NCBI GenBank assembly: GCA_029204225.1 | Contig: MU832017.1 | Coordinates: 1 to 64,000 of the forward strand | Direction of reading: 5' to 3' | DNA from: Diphasiastrum complanatum | Taxonomy: Eukaryota > Streptophyta > Lycopodiopsida > Lycopodiales > Lycopodiaceae | DNA length: 64,000 bases | In this document: positions 1 through 11,629 of the stretch, piece by piece | Layout of the letters: the number at the start of each line of letters is the position of its first letter | Position numbering within the stretch: position 1 is the stretch's first letter | The notes under the pieces: model-generated | Database searches by the model: none | Seen by the model: only the letters and a program-made list of their open reading frames with translations | Told to the model about the DNA's origin: nothing | Translations under genes and position numbers: made by a program

Positions 1-245
1 AGCTCAAGATAAAGAGCGAGATTATTCACATCGCACTCTTGGAGCAGACTTTATTCCTTTTGGCCTTAGAAACATATGGGTGTCTGCATAAGAAATTCGA
101 TGATTTTCTATCATCTTGTGCAGGTTTTGCAGCGAAGCTCCAAGGACGTGGTGACTCACCTTTATCTATCATTGCGGCTTATTATCGTCAACGAGTTTCT
201 ATAACTTTACAACGCACTCAGGCACTTGCATACTTCAACGTGCCG
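1..245 (+). pseudogene. Relic of a reverse-transcriptase-associated C-terminal region
   Basis: An open stretch runs from the window edge to a TAG at about 246-248. The frame changes once near base 60: before it one frame reads like DKERDYSHRTLGADFIPF, after it another reads ETYGCLHKKFDDFLSS and then AAYYRQRVSITLQRTQAL. From memory, a segment of the type 'KY..L....F.PFA.ET.G......FL' followed by 'YYRQRVSITLQR' occurs downstream of reverse transcriptase domains in LINE-like proteins of plants and protists. That family link is recollection, not a search result. No catalytic motif lies inside the window. The piece is cut by the window edge and has a frameshift, so it is at most the tail of a dead element. 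Confidence 0.3.
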
Positions 246-248
246 TAG

Positions 249-1555
249 TTGCAGGAACAACTACTTCACAGCTTCCTGCACTACCTAAACTTCCAATTGT
301 CTTAACTAGCGACTCACATCAAGCAGTAGGCTTTATGTAGATACTTTGTGAGATTGTTGCTTTGTTATAGTTGTACAATATCTCAATTCGCCTTATGGCC
401 TTTACACTTTCTACATGCATTCCTTTGTACTCCGATGGGTTTCCCCATCTTTTATTGAAAAAAACAGGACGTTTCTCTTTTCTATGAAGGTTATATCAAA
501 CCATGACTTTACCTAGGAGTTTGGGATGGAAGCAAAAGATTGAGTCACCAAGAACAAGTATTTGTTTTCCTTCAATTCCATTTCTGGAATTTTTGTTTGA
601 ATATGTAAGGTATTACACCCCTATAGTGAAGTAGCTTGCAAAACCAAGGCTTCAAGTTTACTTTCTAGAATAATTAAGTTGGATAGTTGTAGTGCAATGA
701 GTTTGAGTATGTACATAGTTTGGTTGAAGGGCATGTCGACTAGTCGGGATGCAATGAGTTTTTGTATGAAAGTTATACATACGATTGATTGGTTATGATC
801 CTTCTTTTATGCAAGGTCTATCACATCCTCAAAGGTGTTATATTTACTATTTTGGACATAGAATCTTATTGTGTCATCATTTCATGAATAGTGCCACATC
901 AAGATCCAAGGTGAAAGAATTTTTTTATTGCATTTGTTAGCACTTCACACTTTTCTTAGGAAAATAACCTCTTCTAAAAATCCTTTTTTATTTGCATTCC
1001 TATAAAGGAGAGATGGAGTTTTTTTTGTCAAATCTAGTGCAATACATGTCAGACTCTATGGACCTTTATAAGAAGTTGTCCATGTTTCAAAGTGCATAAA
1101 GGAAAATTTTAATTCAAGAGTTCGTGTATACTCTCTCTTCTACTCATGACGAGAGACCTTTAGGATACGACTTGTGGATGGTACACAATCAAAACCCTAC
1201 ACTACCTCAAAGCGGTAATTTTAGCAAGATTGGAATAGAAAGCAACACCAATAAGCCAGCAGATGAAATGAAAAGGTAGCAAGACATTATCAAAAGACAG
1301 GTACCAACTGACGGTACCTATCAGACTTGACAAAGTTGGGCCCGATAAGGCAAAATAAGAGAACCACTTAAGATGATGTAATGCCGACCAAACTATCATA
1401 AGAATCCTCGTAGAGCTCACCATAGGTTTTCCTCACCCAGATGGACCTCCAGTAAGCTCGACAAAGGTTACTTGTGAAGGAATAATCGGAGAATGCACTT
1501 TGCGAGAGTTCAACCAGAGGCAAACTTCAAAACCCAATGGGACTGTTTTTTTACC
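249..1555. other. No gene recognised
   Basis: About 1.3 kb with stops in all frames and no motif I can name. The last 350 bases contain one copy of a GCGAGAGTTC sequence (around 1500) that recurs in the non-coding spacers of gypsy elements A and B, so this part may be the decayed upstream portion of the element whose 3' end is at 1560-1985. Confidence 0.5.
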
Positions 1556-1559
1556 CAAC

Positions 1560-1768
1560 ATCCTTTTTTATCCTAAAGCCATGGTGTCTGACAAAATCGA
1601 CGACCAACTTCCAGTGGCACAACTGTATTATAGAGTGGCAATGACCAGCGATCCATGGCGTGCAAAGTTCTAGAGGTCACCGACTACCCAATCAAGAGCT
1701 GTCGCTAGTCCCAGAGTTCTCCTTAGCTCTAGTGCCGAGGAAACGACAGTAGTTCAGGTCGGGGGTCC
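1560..1768 (+). pseudogene. C-terminal relic of the A/B-type gypsy post-pol ORF (element K)
   Basis: The bases 'ctgacaaaatcgacgacca' and the following 120 bp align by eye with 40630-40760 in element B, where they encode the segment DKVEDQLPVARVYYRA followed by a DPW motif. Here the frame is broken by a TAG just after the DPWRAKF-like segment. The stretch ends in GGGTCC followed at once by TGTTGG, the same junction seen between element B and its 3' LTR. This therefore marks the 3' end of a third, more diverged member of the same Ty3/gypsy family. Function: none now. Confidence 0.7.
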
Positions 1769-1985
1769 TGTTGGAAAAATATTTGTACAAAAAAAAATGG
1801 GCCCATCAAAAGAATAAAATTAAAATTCTAGAGATTAAATTAGGTGCATGAGATATTGTAACTTATATATAAAATAGACTTGGGCCTTGTAAATAAAATA
1901 ATAGGAAAAAGACCAAAGTCTAAGTTACATGGTTCTAAGTTTGAGTCAAAATCAAATGGTGGTAGGTGAAATGTGCTACTTTGTG
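1769..1985 (+). repeat. 5' part of the 3' LTR of element K
   Basis: Begins TGTTGG like the LTRs of elements A and B, and contains the shared 'gacttgggccttgtaa' block (about 1878-1893) found in those LTRs. It is about 217 bp long where the full LTR is about 800 bp. Similarity fades near 1985, where unrelated sequence starts. Confidence 0.65.
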
Positions 1986-2194
1986 TTGTTGGAAATTAAG
2001 CCCACAGTTGCCTCCTTGGTGAATGATAACTTAGACAACCAATTACTTGAAGAACGTCTACAACGGAGCTGATCGCCAGCAAAGGGTAACCAATTCCAAT
2101 ATAATTTTAAGTTCAGATGTTAAGTTTAATAACTTGAAGTCATTGAAGACTTGGCCATCTTCAAGGACTTCCATAATCCACACACAGATTGTTT

Positions 2195-2395
2195 GGTTGC
2201 TCCGTCCATGAGACGCATTATTTGAGCCTCCCAATTATGCCGTCAATCTTGGTTGTAATTGCTATTTGTATTGTGCTTTAGTGTAATATAGCAACAACAC
2301 GTTTTTATCTGTGTACAACGTAGATGATGCATGTTGTGATTGAATGCACTTTCATTGCTATTTGATCACGCTTGCATCCAAACATTTTACTTGGC
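2195..2395 (+). repeat. Dispersed repeat shared (inverted) with 42228-42418
   Basis: About 190 bp, starting at 'ttgctccgtccatgagac' and running past 'gttgtgattgaatgcact', is about 85 percent identical by eye to the reverse complement of 42228-42418. The other copy has a TATA-like box just upstream in the same orientation, so an LTR U3/R/U5 origin is likely. The surrounding 1986-2194 and 2396-2819 show no gene. Confidence 0.6.
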
Positions 2396-2819
2396 GCATA
2401 AAAATGCTAGTGCACTCTAGGCACAAATGTAGCAAGCGAACCAAGTAAAGCACCCGATGCAATATTAGCATAGAACGTTGTCACAAGAATATGACAAAAC
2501 ATGGGTTCACACCATCACCCACCCTCTCTAGTATTTCACAAGATAAGCAAATGTTGGTGTCTCTCTTTCCACATGTATCCATAAATCACATTGTATCTTC
2601 CACCGAAGTTAAGCTTTGTTCCACTCTCCTAGACGACTTTTCCTCAAAATATTTTTTTCTCCTAGGCACAATCACCATCTAGAACATCTTTTTGTTGTAT
2701 GATTTTTTGAATTATTATAAAACATGAAAACTAAGCACTCTTCTCCAAATATGTTTGAATTCACACACTTCCTACACAATAGCTTGCTACACAAGTTTCC
2801 TATCTATGGTCAGGATTGT

Positions 2820-4125
2820 TCCATTTTCTAGGATTTGAATCTAATATGGGCAGTGAATCTCGACTTATCTAGAATGTTTTGTATGTTCCAACCTTGATGA
2901 AGAACCTATTATCGGTTAGTTGAATTGCTGATCAAGGCCACACTGCACATTCGATGCAGATCAATGCCTCATTCGAGACAACAACTCAAATATTCTGGTC
3001 AAAGGATATACATTAAGAATGTACACTCACCTCTGAAGAAAAATCTGTGTCGACACCTTCATTAGACAAAAATATCCTATGGCACAAACGCCTAGGACAT
3101 TTGCATATGAGAACAATAACTTTTATGCTCTGCAACAAACTTGTCGAAGGCCTAGACATCAACAAGTCCTCACCAACACAGACTTGTGAGACTCATGTTA
3201 TGGGCAAGCATGCAAGGTAAAGATTCCCCAAAGGCCAATCTCATAGAGCTTAAGGCATTTTCGATATTATTCACTTTGATCTTTGTGGCCCGATGCAGAC
3301 CCCATCATGTGATGGATCAATATACTTCATTACATTTATCGATGATTATTCTCGAAGAACTACTGTCATGTTCATTAAGAACAAATCAGAAGCATGTCTA
3401 TGTTTTCAACAACTCAAACGACTATCTAAGACTTAGATAGGAAGGAAGATCAAGGCTCCTACGCACAAATGGAGGGGGAGAGTTCATTTAGAATGGAACG
3501 ACCGACTTTCCAAACAAATTTGAGATTCAGATGCAATATTCTTCTAGCTACACTCTCCAGCAATAAGGAGTATTGCAGATCAACTTTCATTCAAATGTTG
3601 CTGACTTGAATGTCTATATCACACGTGATGGTCCATGGTACATAATCATTGCACTTTATATAGATGATTGTTTGCTCCTAAGCAATTCTAAGTCTTTGTT
3701 AGAAACCACTAAGTCGAATCTTTCTAAAGAATTTGACATAACAAATCTAGGACTAGTCCACTATCTACTTGGTATTCACATCCTTCGAGATCAAACCAAG
3801 AAGATTTTTTGTTTTTAAGCCTACAGAGATACTTTCAAAACATTCTTAAAAGATTCAGAATGCTCGAGTCAAAACCAATCGGTTCACCCAATGGAGCTAG
3901 TATTTAAGCTCACAAGGACATGTGTCTGACACCTGTTGAGACTTCAAACATGAAGAGCTATCCATACCAATATTTAATTGGCTCATTAATGTACCTGATG
4001 GTGTGATCTGGCATATACAATAAGCACACTTTCTCAGTTCATGTCAAATCTAGATATCCAACATTGAAAAGCACTCAAAAGAATGATGAAATACAATACC
4101 ATTGCATATCAAATGGATAATATTT
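2820..4125 (+). pseudogene. Ty1/copia gag-pre-integrase, integrase and RT relic (element C)
   Basis: Reading across frames, the order of pieces is that of a copia polyprotein. First comes a gag-pre-integrase segment with NVLYVPTLMKNLLSVS and LWHKRLGHLHM (H..H of the zinc finger). Next is an integrase start (FDLCGPMQT, then FITFIDDYSRRT with the catalytic aspartate region) and the RTNGGGEF second-aspartate region near 3460. After a large deletion there is an RT piece at 3573-3818 with the active-site motif LYIDDCLLLS and the downstream LGLVHYLLGI block. The last piece is QRYFQNILKRFRM into an IGSPNGASI-like segment ending about 4125. At least four stops or frameshifts interrupt it. No LTR can be assigned to it with certainty. 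Confidence 0.8.
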
Positions 4126-4466
4126 CGTGGAAATGGGAACTATAAGGAATATTCCTAGAATCACGTAAAAAATGCCACTTTTTAGCACATTTTGAAAAAG
4201 AATGCCCTACAGTATCATACCCATTGCCAAAAGTTCATTTACTTTCCATGTTTTTTGGGCTCCAAAAAGTTTGGTAATAGGTTGTCCTAGCTCTTTTGTT
4301 CATGTTTTATGTTTATGTTGCTATTCCCAAACGTTTTCTAAGGTGTTGGTATGAAGAAAATACAGTCTCATTTTTCTTCCACTACAGGGTCAATTTCAAA
4401 TTTCATAAAAAAATTTCATTGATGTAAACCAGTTGTGTAAAAATTACTCTTTGAGTTTGAGCTTTT

Positions 4467-4483
4467 ACCCTAAACCCTAAACC
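4467..4483 (+). repeat. Short interstitial telomere-like repeat
   Basis: ACCCTAAACCCTAAACC contains two units of the plant-type telomere repeat CCCTAAA. Two units can arise by chance and say nothing about chromosome position. Confidence 0.35.
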
Positions 4484-4944
4484 TACCATAAAAATTGAGT
4501 CATTTTCAACTTGGTTGGATGTGAAATTTAATTGATTTTTCAACAAGGTCATTAGTTCTAGTTGTTGGAAGAAGTTAGTACATTGAGATTTTAACAATAG
4601 GGCTTCCTTTGACAGCTAGTAATTTATGACTATACTCTAGTGGGACTGTTTGGATTTTTGACAAGAAAATAAAGGCCTCATGGGTTCTTGACTCCTTAGC
4701 ATGCCTTCCACAAGTTTAAGTGCAAACGAAAACTAAACCTTATCAAAGACTTCCAAAGGTGTCTCTTGCAAAGGAGCTAAATGGTTTCATGTTTCAACAA
4801 AGATAGACGTTTTTTATTCTAAGATGGAAATGCCATATTGTCTTTTTCTTCTTTACTCTGCTTTTTTCTCCTTGTGATAACATTCAAAAAGAATAACAAA
4901 GATGTCACTACAGCTTACATCATGTGCACTAGGATGAGAGCACT

Positions 4945-5078
4945 GGGATGAAGGGCGATCATGTGGTCAAGATGCTCACCTTTGTCATGAAACTGCCGCA
5001 AAGATTAAAGGTTTAACATAATGATTGGGATGAAGAGCGAGCATATGTTCAAGATGCTCGCCTTTTTCATGAAACTGC
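4945..5078 (+). repeat. Two direct copies of a 52-bp sequence
   Basis: 4945-4996 and 5027-5078 both begin GGGATGAAG and end CATGAAACTGC, with about eight differences. The offset is 82 bp. Origin unknown. Confidence 0.75.
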
Positions 5079-5699
5079 TCGTGGAGAAATGCTGGCCAAA
5101 AATCATTCTCCTAATATGTCTAAGAGGGCATCCAAGAAGTTCTAGATAATTGGATGCAAAAATAAATTTGCATTCAAGACATTGCATGCACTTGAAACAA
5201 ATATGAAATTCAACTCTAACATGCTACTACTGAGTATACCAACTTTTCTCTTTGCAAAAAACACGTCTTAATCTTATCGCAATCTGAAATTTTCTTTCGT
5301 GAATGCTTTTAATGATTTTTTGAGCCACAACAATAGTTTGTTGCCCATCAATATTATAGAATAGTATTCTTGTATTTTCAAGTTCTTTTTTTATCTTTCA
5401 CTAAAATTGGCTTCAAAATTATACAATTCTAAGGAACCAAATATGTCATTTTGAGTTCCATTGTCGTAAGTAAGCCCATGGAATAAAACTCTTTGAATAA
5501 AATTCTTTAGCATATTGTCTATGTCACCTCATCATCTTTTCTTGGTCTACTAGCTACTTTAATAACAACTTTTACTTTCTTATTTTCTTAGAAATTGTCA
5601 CAAGACTTTCTATGTGTTAGTTTTGTTATTTTGCTACATTTGATTTTTTCTATTTGAATGTTACTATCGTGTTTTAAAATCTAGCTTATGCGGAATTGT

Positions 5700-6035
5700 G
5701 TAGGGTGTGTAGACTCGATGGTGAACAACCCTCCGCCTGTCAAGAAGGGCTAGAACACAAAGATAGGTTCCTAACTATGTTTAGTTGCTAGTTTAGATTC
5801 TTTCCTAACTCTACTTTAACACTATCCCACTCTAACTCTACTTTCACTAACACTAACCACAAGCAATCATCAAGATAGTAGGTGAAATAGAAAAGAGAGA
5901 GAGGTGAGATGGAGGTTAGCTCTTGTGCTCAATATGCATGCTAATGGAGAAGCCATAACTAATTAAAACAATAACGATGGAAATGAAAGCAAAAGCAAAC
6001 ACAACAAAAGCACAAGCAAGAATGACTAATGTGAG
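5700..6035 (-). repeat. Solo fragment of an A/B-family gypsy LTR
   Basis: Aligns over about 330 bp with 20030-20380 in the LTR of element A, in the same orientation. Shared blocks include the inverted copy of the 'ctaactatg' motif near 5778, the run 'gagatggaggttagctc' at 5907-5923 and the purine/pyrimidine bias around it. It therefore holds the 3' half of an LTR lying on the minus strand. No internal element sequence flanks it. Confidence 0.7.
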
Positions 6036-6541
6036 AGATTTCAACAAGTTTAGTCATATTTTGGTAAATTGTCAATTGAGGCCAAAACTCATTTTAGACT
6101 TAGAGATAAACTTTTTGAAGTAATATTTTGAAAGTGTGGAAAAGTCGGTAGTCAGGTTTGAGAGAGATTCAAATTTGAACTTTTGGTACATTGAATCTAG
6201 TCACAAAATAGTAGGATTTTTCATATTGGAGGAAAAGCCAAGTGACAAAGTAGGGTTTGGACCTGTTATATATTGTTGTAACTCGTGGAGAAAGAGATCT
6301 TCTCTCTTCTCTCTCTCATTTCATCATTATACATGGTTCTCTTTGGGTTCTACTACTCTCATGATTCTATGTGTAGAATGATCATTTATTGCTATTTTCG
6401 GTTCCACACGTGTGAAATATAATAGGGTACTGTAATTGTACGGACAACAACTATACTTTATGTTTTGGTTCATGTTTGATTAGTATCTCTTAGAGTTTGC
6501 ATCTCATTTTGTATGTAGATGCTGATTTTTCTATATTGGCA
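6036..6541. other. No gene recognised
   Basis: Holds a CT-rich tract (6296-6330) and one CACACGTGTG palindrome (6405-6414) like those in the copia LTRs further right. No coding evidence. Confidence 0.5.
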
Positions 6542-7329
6542 TGTAGGAAAAATAGTAATAATTCTTCCTCAAAGAACACGATAAAAGTTTGAATAAATCA
6601 AAACTAATATCAGTGTCTTCAATCGGGTCTGTTTCTGGTCTACGTACTAATAGAACAATTTTTACCTTGATTGAATAAGCATGCAGAATTAAGAGACAAC
6701 TTTAGACAATTTTAGACAATCAGAAATTGAGAAACTTTGATCAAATTTTTTTTTTATAATTCTGAATCTGAATCATCAGTATACATCTCTTGTTGTCTTA
6801 TTTCGTTGTTGTGTCTCTGATTGAGTTAGAGAGTGGTCACAACGAGTAGTGCACATGTATTTATATTGCTATAGGACAAGTCTTTTGGCCTTTTAATTCT
6901 GTAACGATAGATCTGACCGTTAAGGCGGTTGATATTCAAATAAACACTCTATTTCTAGGCTCAAATCATTTCTGTTCGCAAATTGTTCATGACAGTTTAT
7001 CTCTTCATCTAAGCTTCGTGTTTCGTAAATTGTTCGCGACACTTTGTCTCTTCACAACATCTTCGTGTTTCGTGAATTGTTCACGACAGTTGACAGTTTT
7101 GAGCTTGAAGAAGAATCAAGATATTTTGCGAATTGTTCGCGACATGGGACAGTTTCGCGACAGGTGAGGTTTGAACAAAAAACAACATATTTTGTGACAA
7201 GATATTGTTCGCAAATCTTTCGAGTTTCAACAAGATACTGTTTCGCGAATCTTTCGAGTTTCAACAAAGATATATTTTGCAAATCTTTCGAGTTTGAACA
7301 CCAATAGAAATGTTTTGAGTTTGAGTTCA
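6542..7329 (-). repeat. 3' LTR of copia element D
   Basis: 788 bp, TG...CA bounded (read on the minus strand it starts TGAACTCAAACTC and ends CCTACA). A purine tract adjoins it at 7330-7345, the expected polypurine tract position. On the minus strand a TATA-like ATATAAATAC lies at 6858-6867. The segment 6965-7290 is packed with variants of TTCGCGAATTGTTCGCGACA, see findings. Confidence 0.88.
6858..6867 (-). promoter_or_regulatory. TATA-like box in the D 3' LTR
   Basis: Reverse complement reads ATATAAATAC. The same motif is kept at the matching place in the 5' LTR (11937-11945), which supports it as the LTR core promoter. Confidence 0.5.
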
Positions 7330-7333
7330 TTTC

Positions 7334-8353
7334 TCATCCTTTGTCAAGTAAATTGTGCACTTTGTTAGTAGAACCAAGATCTATCTGATCAGGTGTTCTA
7401 TAGGCCTCTCTCAAAGTGGGCATTTGGATTAATCCCAATCTTCTTCGCTGCTTCTCGAACAAAGTTTTACTGAGTGGCTTTGTAAAGATATCAGCTGTCA
7501 TTTCCTCTATAGGTGTGAAGTCTATCTTCAGTATCTTCTTTTTGACTAAGTCCTGAATTACATGATACTTGATAGCTATATGCTTCGTTTTTGAATGAAA
7601 CATAAGATCTTTCGTAAGATAGATTGCTGAAGTGTTATCCATTAACAGGACATAAGATTCAAAAATAATATCATCGAACCCTTCCAACATTTGTTTGACC
7701 CATATCAGCTCGTTTGCCATCTTGGCTGCTGCTACATATTCGGCCTCACAGAATATGGCTGCGCCAGATGCTAGAGTACAACCTCTTGAAATACTTTTGC
7801 TATCATCCTTCATGGATGCCCATCTTGCGTCACTGTAAGATTCGATCCGAAATTCAGCTTTCTTCAAATAACACAGTCCATAGTCTTTCGTTTCCTGGAG
7901 ATATTGTACTACTCTCTTTACTAACTTCCAATGCAACAATTCCGGGTTCTGATTAAATTGGCTCAGCCTGTATACTGCAAATGTTATATCAAGTCTGGTG
8001 TTCTCTGCAAGATACAACAATGATCCAATCAGCCTACGATAGGGTGTATTGGCCATTCGCTTCTCTTCCTCGAGAGTCTGCAGACAATCTGCCTTGCTCA
8101 GTATTGTTCCAAGTATCATGGGAGTATGCACACCTTTGCATTCTAGCATGTTAAAGCCTTCAATGATTTTTCGAGTGTACTTTTGTTGGTGAAGATACAA
8201 CTTACCACCTTCAAAGTCTCTTTTGATCTACAAGTCTAGATAGATTTTTGTTTCTCCTAGGTCAGCGATCTCAAATATTTCAGAAATGTCTCTTTTGACA
8301 TCTGAAATTAATTTATCTTTTCTTCAGAAAATAAGTGTGTCATCAACATAAAC
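7334..8353 (-). pseudogene. Copia RT C-terminal part and RNase H (element D)
   Basis: The main open piece (7334-8200, 288 codons) begins in the RT thumb region (KYTRKIIEGFNM, then GVHTPM). It continues through the conserved YRRLIGSLLYLA and YSDARWAS segments into RNase H. RNase H acidic residues are visible in SDARWAS, CEAEYVAAAK and MDNTSAIYL, followed by HIAIKYHVIQD and the typical end ADIFTKPL. The LDITFAVYRLSQF block matches 'pDi.favs.lsrf' but the usual RPD is R-L-D. The RT active-site YVDD lies upstream at 8339-8350 in a different frame, followed by an in-frame stop. The RNase H fold looks nearly complete; the RT is not connected to it. Function in a live element: removal of RNA from the RNA:DNA hybrid. 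Confidence 0.88.
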
Positions 8354-8364
8354 AACTAGAATAA

Positions 8365-8951
8365 TTATTTCATTTTGGACATGCTTGATCTAGACGATTC
8401 AGTGAATAGAGGTTCGGAGCCTAAGGAACGTAGTGCTTTGTCCTTCTTTCTATACCAATGTCTGGCTACTTGTTTCAGACCATAAATGATTTTATTCATG
8501 TGACATCCATATTCTGGATATTCTTGGCTTATACAACCAAGTGGTTGGTCCATGAATAAATCTTCTTCTAATTCTGCGTGCAAGAAAGCAGTTTTCTCAT
8601 TCACAATATGGATTTTGAGATCATGAGCCACTGCATAAGAAAATAACAAGCAAATAGATGTGTGTTTGACTACCGGTGAGAAAGTATCAGTGTAGTCGAT
8701 CCCATATTTCTGTGAAAAACCTTTTGCAACCAACCTTGCTTTGTATCTGATGTTTTCTCCATCAAGACCTATTTTGATCTTGTAGATCCACTTGCATTTG
8801 ACTGGTTTTCTTCTATAAGGTATAGGTGCAAATGTCCATACATTGTTCTTATACATGGATGACATTTCGTCCTCCATTGCTTGAATCTAGTGATCTTTAT
8901 ATGGTCCATCAATAGCTTTCTCGAATGTTTGAGATTCGTTTGTGATACCAC
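8365..8951 (-). pseudogene. Copia reverse transcriptase N-terminal part (element D)
   Basis: Reads EDEMSSMYKNNVWTFAPIP, then KCKWIYKIK, the strongly conserved KARLVAKGFSQKYGIDY, TDTFSPVVK, and later IYGLKQVARHWYRK. These are RT blocks in copia order. Differences from the usual consensus include NEKTAFLHAELEED where 'DVKTAFLNG.L.EE' is normal, and the frame is lost about 15 codons before the YVDD motif. A preceding overlapping piece (8769-8951) supplies the upstream AM..E region in another frame, so there is a frameshift near 8880. Confidence 0.88.
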
Positions 8952-9090
8952 AAAATTTGATGGCTATATTCATTGAAACATCCTGACCAAATCTTACTAG
9001 TGGTTTTTGTTGTCTATCAGATCTTTTCACAGTCTGTACAGGTTTTGAATTCGATTCCACATTTTTGGATTTGACCTTGTCTGCTGGAAT

Positions 9091-9950
9091 TCAAGCTGGT
9101 GATTCGAGTCTATCAGGTACTCGATCTTGAACTCCCTCTGAATCTAGTAATTCTCGTTCATCATCTGCTTGTTTTACTTCTATCGTTGGTATCTCATAAT
9201 AATTTTTGAGAATTTCATAGCCGACTAAATCACTGTCTACTATGTATTTTGACTCATTGAATTTGACATCTCGAACAACTTTTATTCTACCAATTTTGGG
9301 TATGTAGACTCGATAATATGACGAACGTAACTCGAATCCTACCAGAAAACCTTGCTTTGTCTTTTCATCGAGTTTCTTTCTCAATTTGTCTGGTATGTGC
9401 ATATAAACTGCACATCCGAATGTTTAAACATTTGCAAGATTTGGCTTTGACTTCCACCATATTTCATAAAGAGTTTTATCCGGTATTCGAGATTTCAAAA
9501 TTCGATTTTGAAGATAATTTGATGTAGCCACTGCTTTCGCCCACAACTATTTTGGTGCTTTTGCATGAGCCATCATACACCTAGCAGCTTCCATAAGTGT
9601 ACGATTTTTTCGTTCATCTATTCCATTGTGCTGAGGTGTGTATGATGCAGTCTTCGTATGCATAATACCTCGATCAGTACAGTAAGCTTTGAATTCGTTG
9701 AAAATGTACTCACCTCCACAATCTGTGCGAATTTGCTTCAACTTATTGTATGTCTGCTTCTCAGCCCAATTCGTATACTCAACGAATCTCTCGAAAGCTT
9801 CAGATTTTGTACGGATAAAGTATACTATAGCGAACTTGCTAAAGTCATCAATAAACGTAATGAAATATTTTGCATCACCTAAAGACAATACTCCGAATGG
9901 TCCACAAATATCTGAATGCACACTTTTCAATACCTTGGTTGCTTAATAAA
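9091..9950 (-). pseudogene. Copia integrase core and C-terminal region (element D)
   Basis: 9547-9930 reads as an rve integrase core with all three acidic residues: HSDICGP, RTDCGGEY and NGIDERKNRT. The interval between the second aspartate and the glutamate fits the family's D35E spacing. 9091-9402 gives the C-terminal region, with KQGFLVGFELRSSYYRVY and VRDVKFNES, the usual 'GY....KGYR.......V...DV.F.E' pattern. A frameshift separates the two near 9420-9540. In a live element this enzyme would insert the cDNA. The zinc-finger part upstream (9950-10150) is recognisable only weakly. Confidence 0.88.
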
Positions 9951-10439
9951 CTTCTTTATTGAAAGGTGTTCTAGTCATTTTGCCTTAAAGACAAGATTCG
10001 CAGGTAGTTCGAATATCTCGACTCTTGATTTCGACTCCTTCGATTCTTTGACTCTTGTTGGCTTGGTACAAGGCTTCCATGTTCATGTGACATAGCCTCT
10101 TGTGCCATAGAATATCTGATTTGCTTGTTCAATTCGAGTTCGAATGTTCAAGTGATACAAATTTCCTTCTCTGTTGTCTTTAGCAACTAGGTTATTAGAA
10201 TCTTCATTGAACAATTTACAAGAGTCCTTTGTGAAGGTTATTGACATTCTTGTGTCGACTATCTTTGCTATAGATAGAAGATCTGTGTCAAGAGTAAGGA
10301 CATAGAGAACTTCCTACAGTTTCTTGTCACCTTGATTCATGTGTAACCACAGTACACCAGTTCTATCAACTACATGCTTAGAACCATCTCCAAGTATAAT
10401 GAATCTCGAATAATTCGTCTTCTTATACTCAGACAAAAT

Positions 10440-11460
10440 TTATTTCGAGAAAACAAAATGTGAGGTGGCTCTCGAATCAAGTACTACTTCTCGAATTTTT
10501 GAATTTGTTGAACAATATTGATCAGCACAAACATATTCTGCTGAGTTTCTTGTCATCCTGTCTTCTGCTGCTCTGGAGCATTCTGCTTTATCTTCGACAA
10601 AATTTGAACCTGAAGGTTCACTTCGATTCTGCTCCTTTTTGTTTCTCGGATTTTGATAACAGTCTATTGTTGCATGACCCCATTTATGACAATAAATGCA
10701 ATCAATTTTTGGATTTAACCAACACTTGTCTTTTGTATGACCTGATCTTTTGCGTTTGTTGCAAATCTTCCTATCACCAAAATTTTTCTGTTGTTTTCCA
10801 CATTGTTGATCATTTGTCTAGGGTTCATTTCCATTCTTTTTAGACGACTCCCTCTTAAACTTAGACTTCTTTGAAGATTTATTCTTCTGAGTAAATAGAG
10901 CATGTTTGGAATCATCATTATCATCATAGCATTCACGAGCTTCTACTTCCTCTTTGACTCCATCTATTGCCTTTTGAAGTGTCATTGTCGAATCTTTCGC
11001 CTAAAAATGTTTGAGTTGTGTGGAATGACCTGGGTAGGACTTGAATAAAATAGCTAAGCTGTTTTTTTCCTTGAGATTGTATTTTTCGTGCCAAAATTTT
11101 GCAAAGAAATAAATAGATCCTTTATCTTTCGTACGAATGTGGTCAGTTCTTTGTCATCCCATTGTAGGTAAGTTAATTGGTCTTCCAAGAACATGATTTG
11201 ATTACAAAATCGAGTCTCATTCTTGGTTTGCAATTTTTCCCATAAATCTTTCGCGTTTGAAATTGATGTAGGATCTAGGATTATGTTGTCATCCACTGAA
11301 GACACAATAATTGCTATAGCTTTGTCATTTCTCAAACTCCATTCTCAAAGTTCTTTGCCATGAGTAGTTATTGGCTTCTCCTCTATTGGTTTTACCCATT
11401 GCCAAAGACCTTCGCCCTTCAGTATGAGTGAAGTCTTTAATTTTCAAATCAAATAATTTG
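10440..11460 (-). pseudogene. Copia gag (UBN2-type) with zinc knuckles and protease start (element D)
   Basis: The gag body is seen at 11054-11335 (SNAKDLWEKLQTKNE, FVRKIKDLFISL). An upstream part with ILKGEGLWQWV precedes it after an in-frame TGA near 11347. Two zinc-knuckle segments lie at about 10690-10770: the second, CIYCHKWGHATIDC, is a perfect CX2CX4HX4C, the first lacks its second cysteine. The protease motif at about 10455-10500 reads VVLDSRATSHF where the catalytic triad should be D-S-G-A, so the active-site glycine is arginine. Gag would package the RNA. The protease change and several stops show decay. Confidence 0.82.
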
Positions 11461-11616
11461 AATCATCTATATCCAAGATCGTAGTGATCTTAGACTATAT
11501 ATTGCTGATCGATGACAGCTTCTATTCTTCTGAATAAACTCCAGATAACGGCTGTTGATGGATGTGTGAAGGATGTTGAGAGGGGTGCAAGGATACCACT
11601 GTATCGACTCTGATAT

Positions 11617-11629
11617 GCTCTGATACCAA
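11617..11629 (-). other. Primer binding site, initiator tRNA-Met type (element D)
   Basis: On the minus strand the LTR end CCTACA is followed by TTGGTATCAGAGC, matching the complement of the 3' end of plant initiator tRNA-Met, the usual copia primer. Confidence 0.88.

Larger units (their letters stand above)
4126..5699. other. No gene recognised; short repeats only
   Basis: AT-rich sequence without a credible reading frame. It contains a two-unit telomere-like CCCTAAA stretch at 4467-4483 and a pair of 52-bp direct repeats described separately. Confidence 0.6.

Noticed and set aside
4467-4483. Telomere proximity signal
   Set aside because: Only two CCCTAAA units; common by chance or as interstitial traces.
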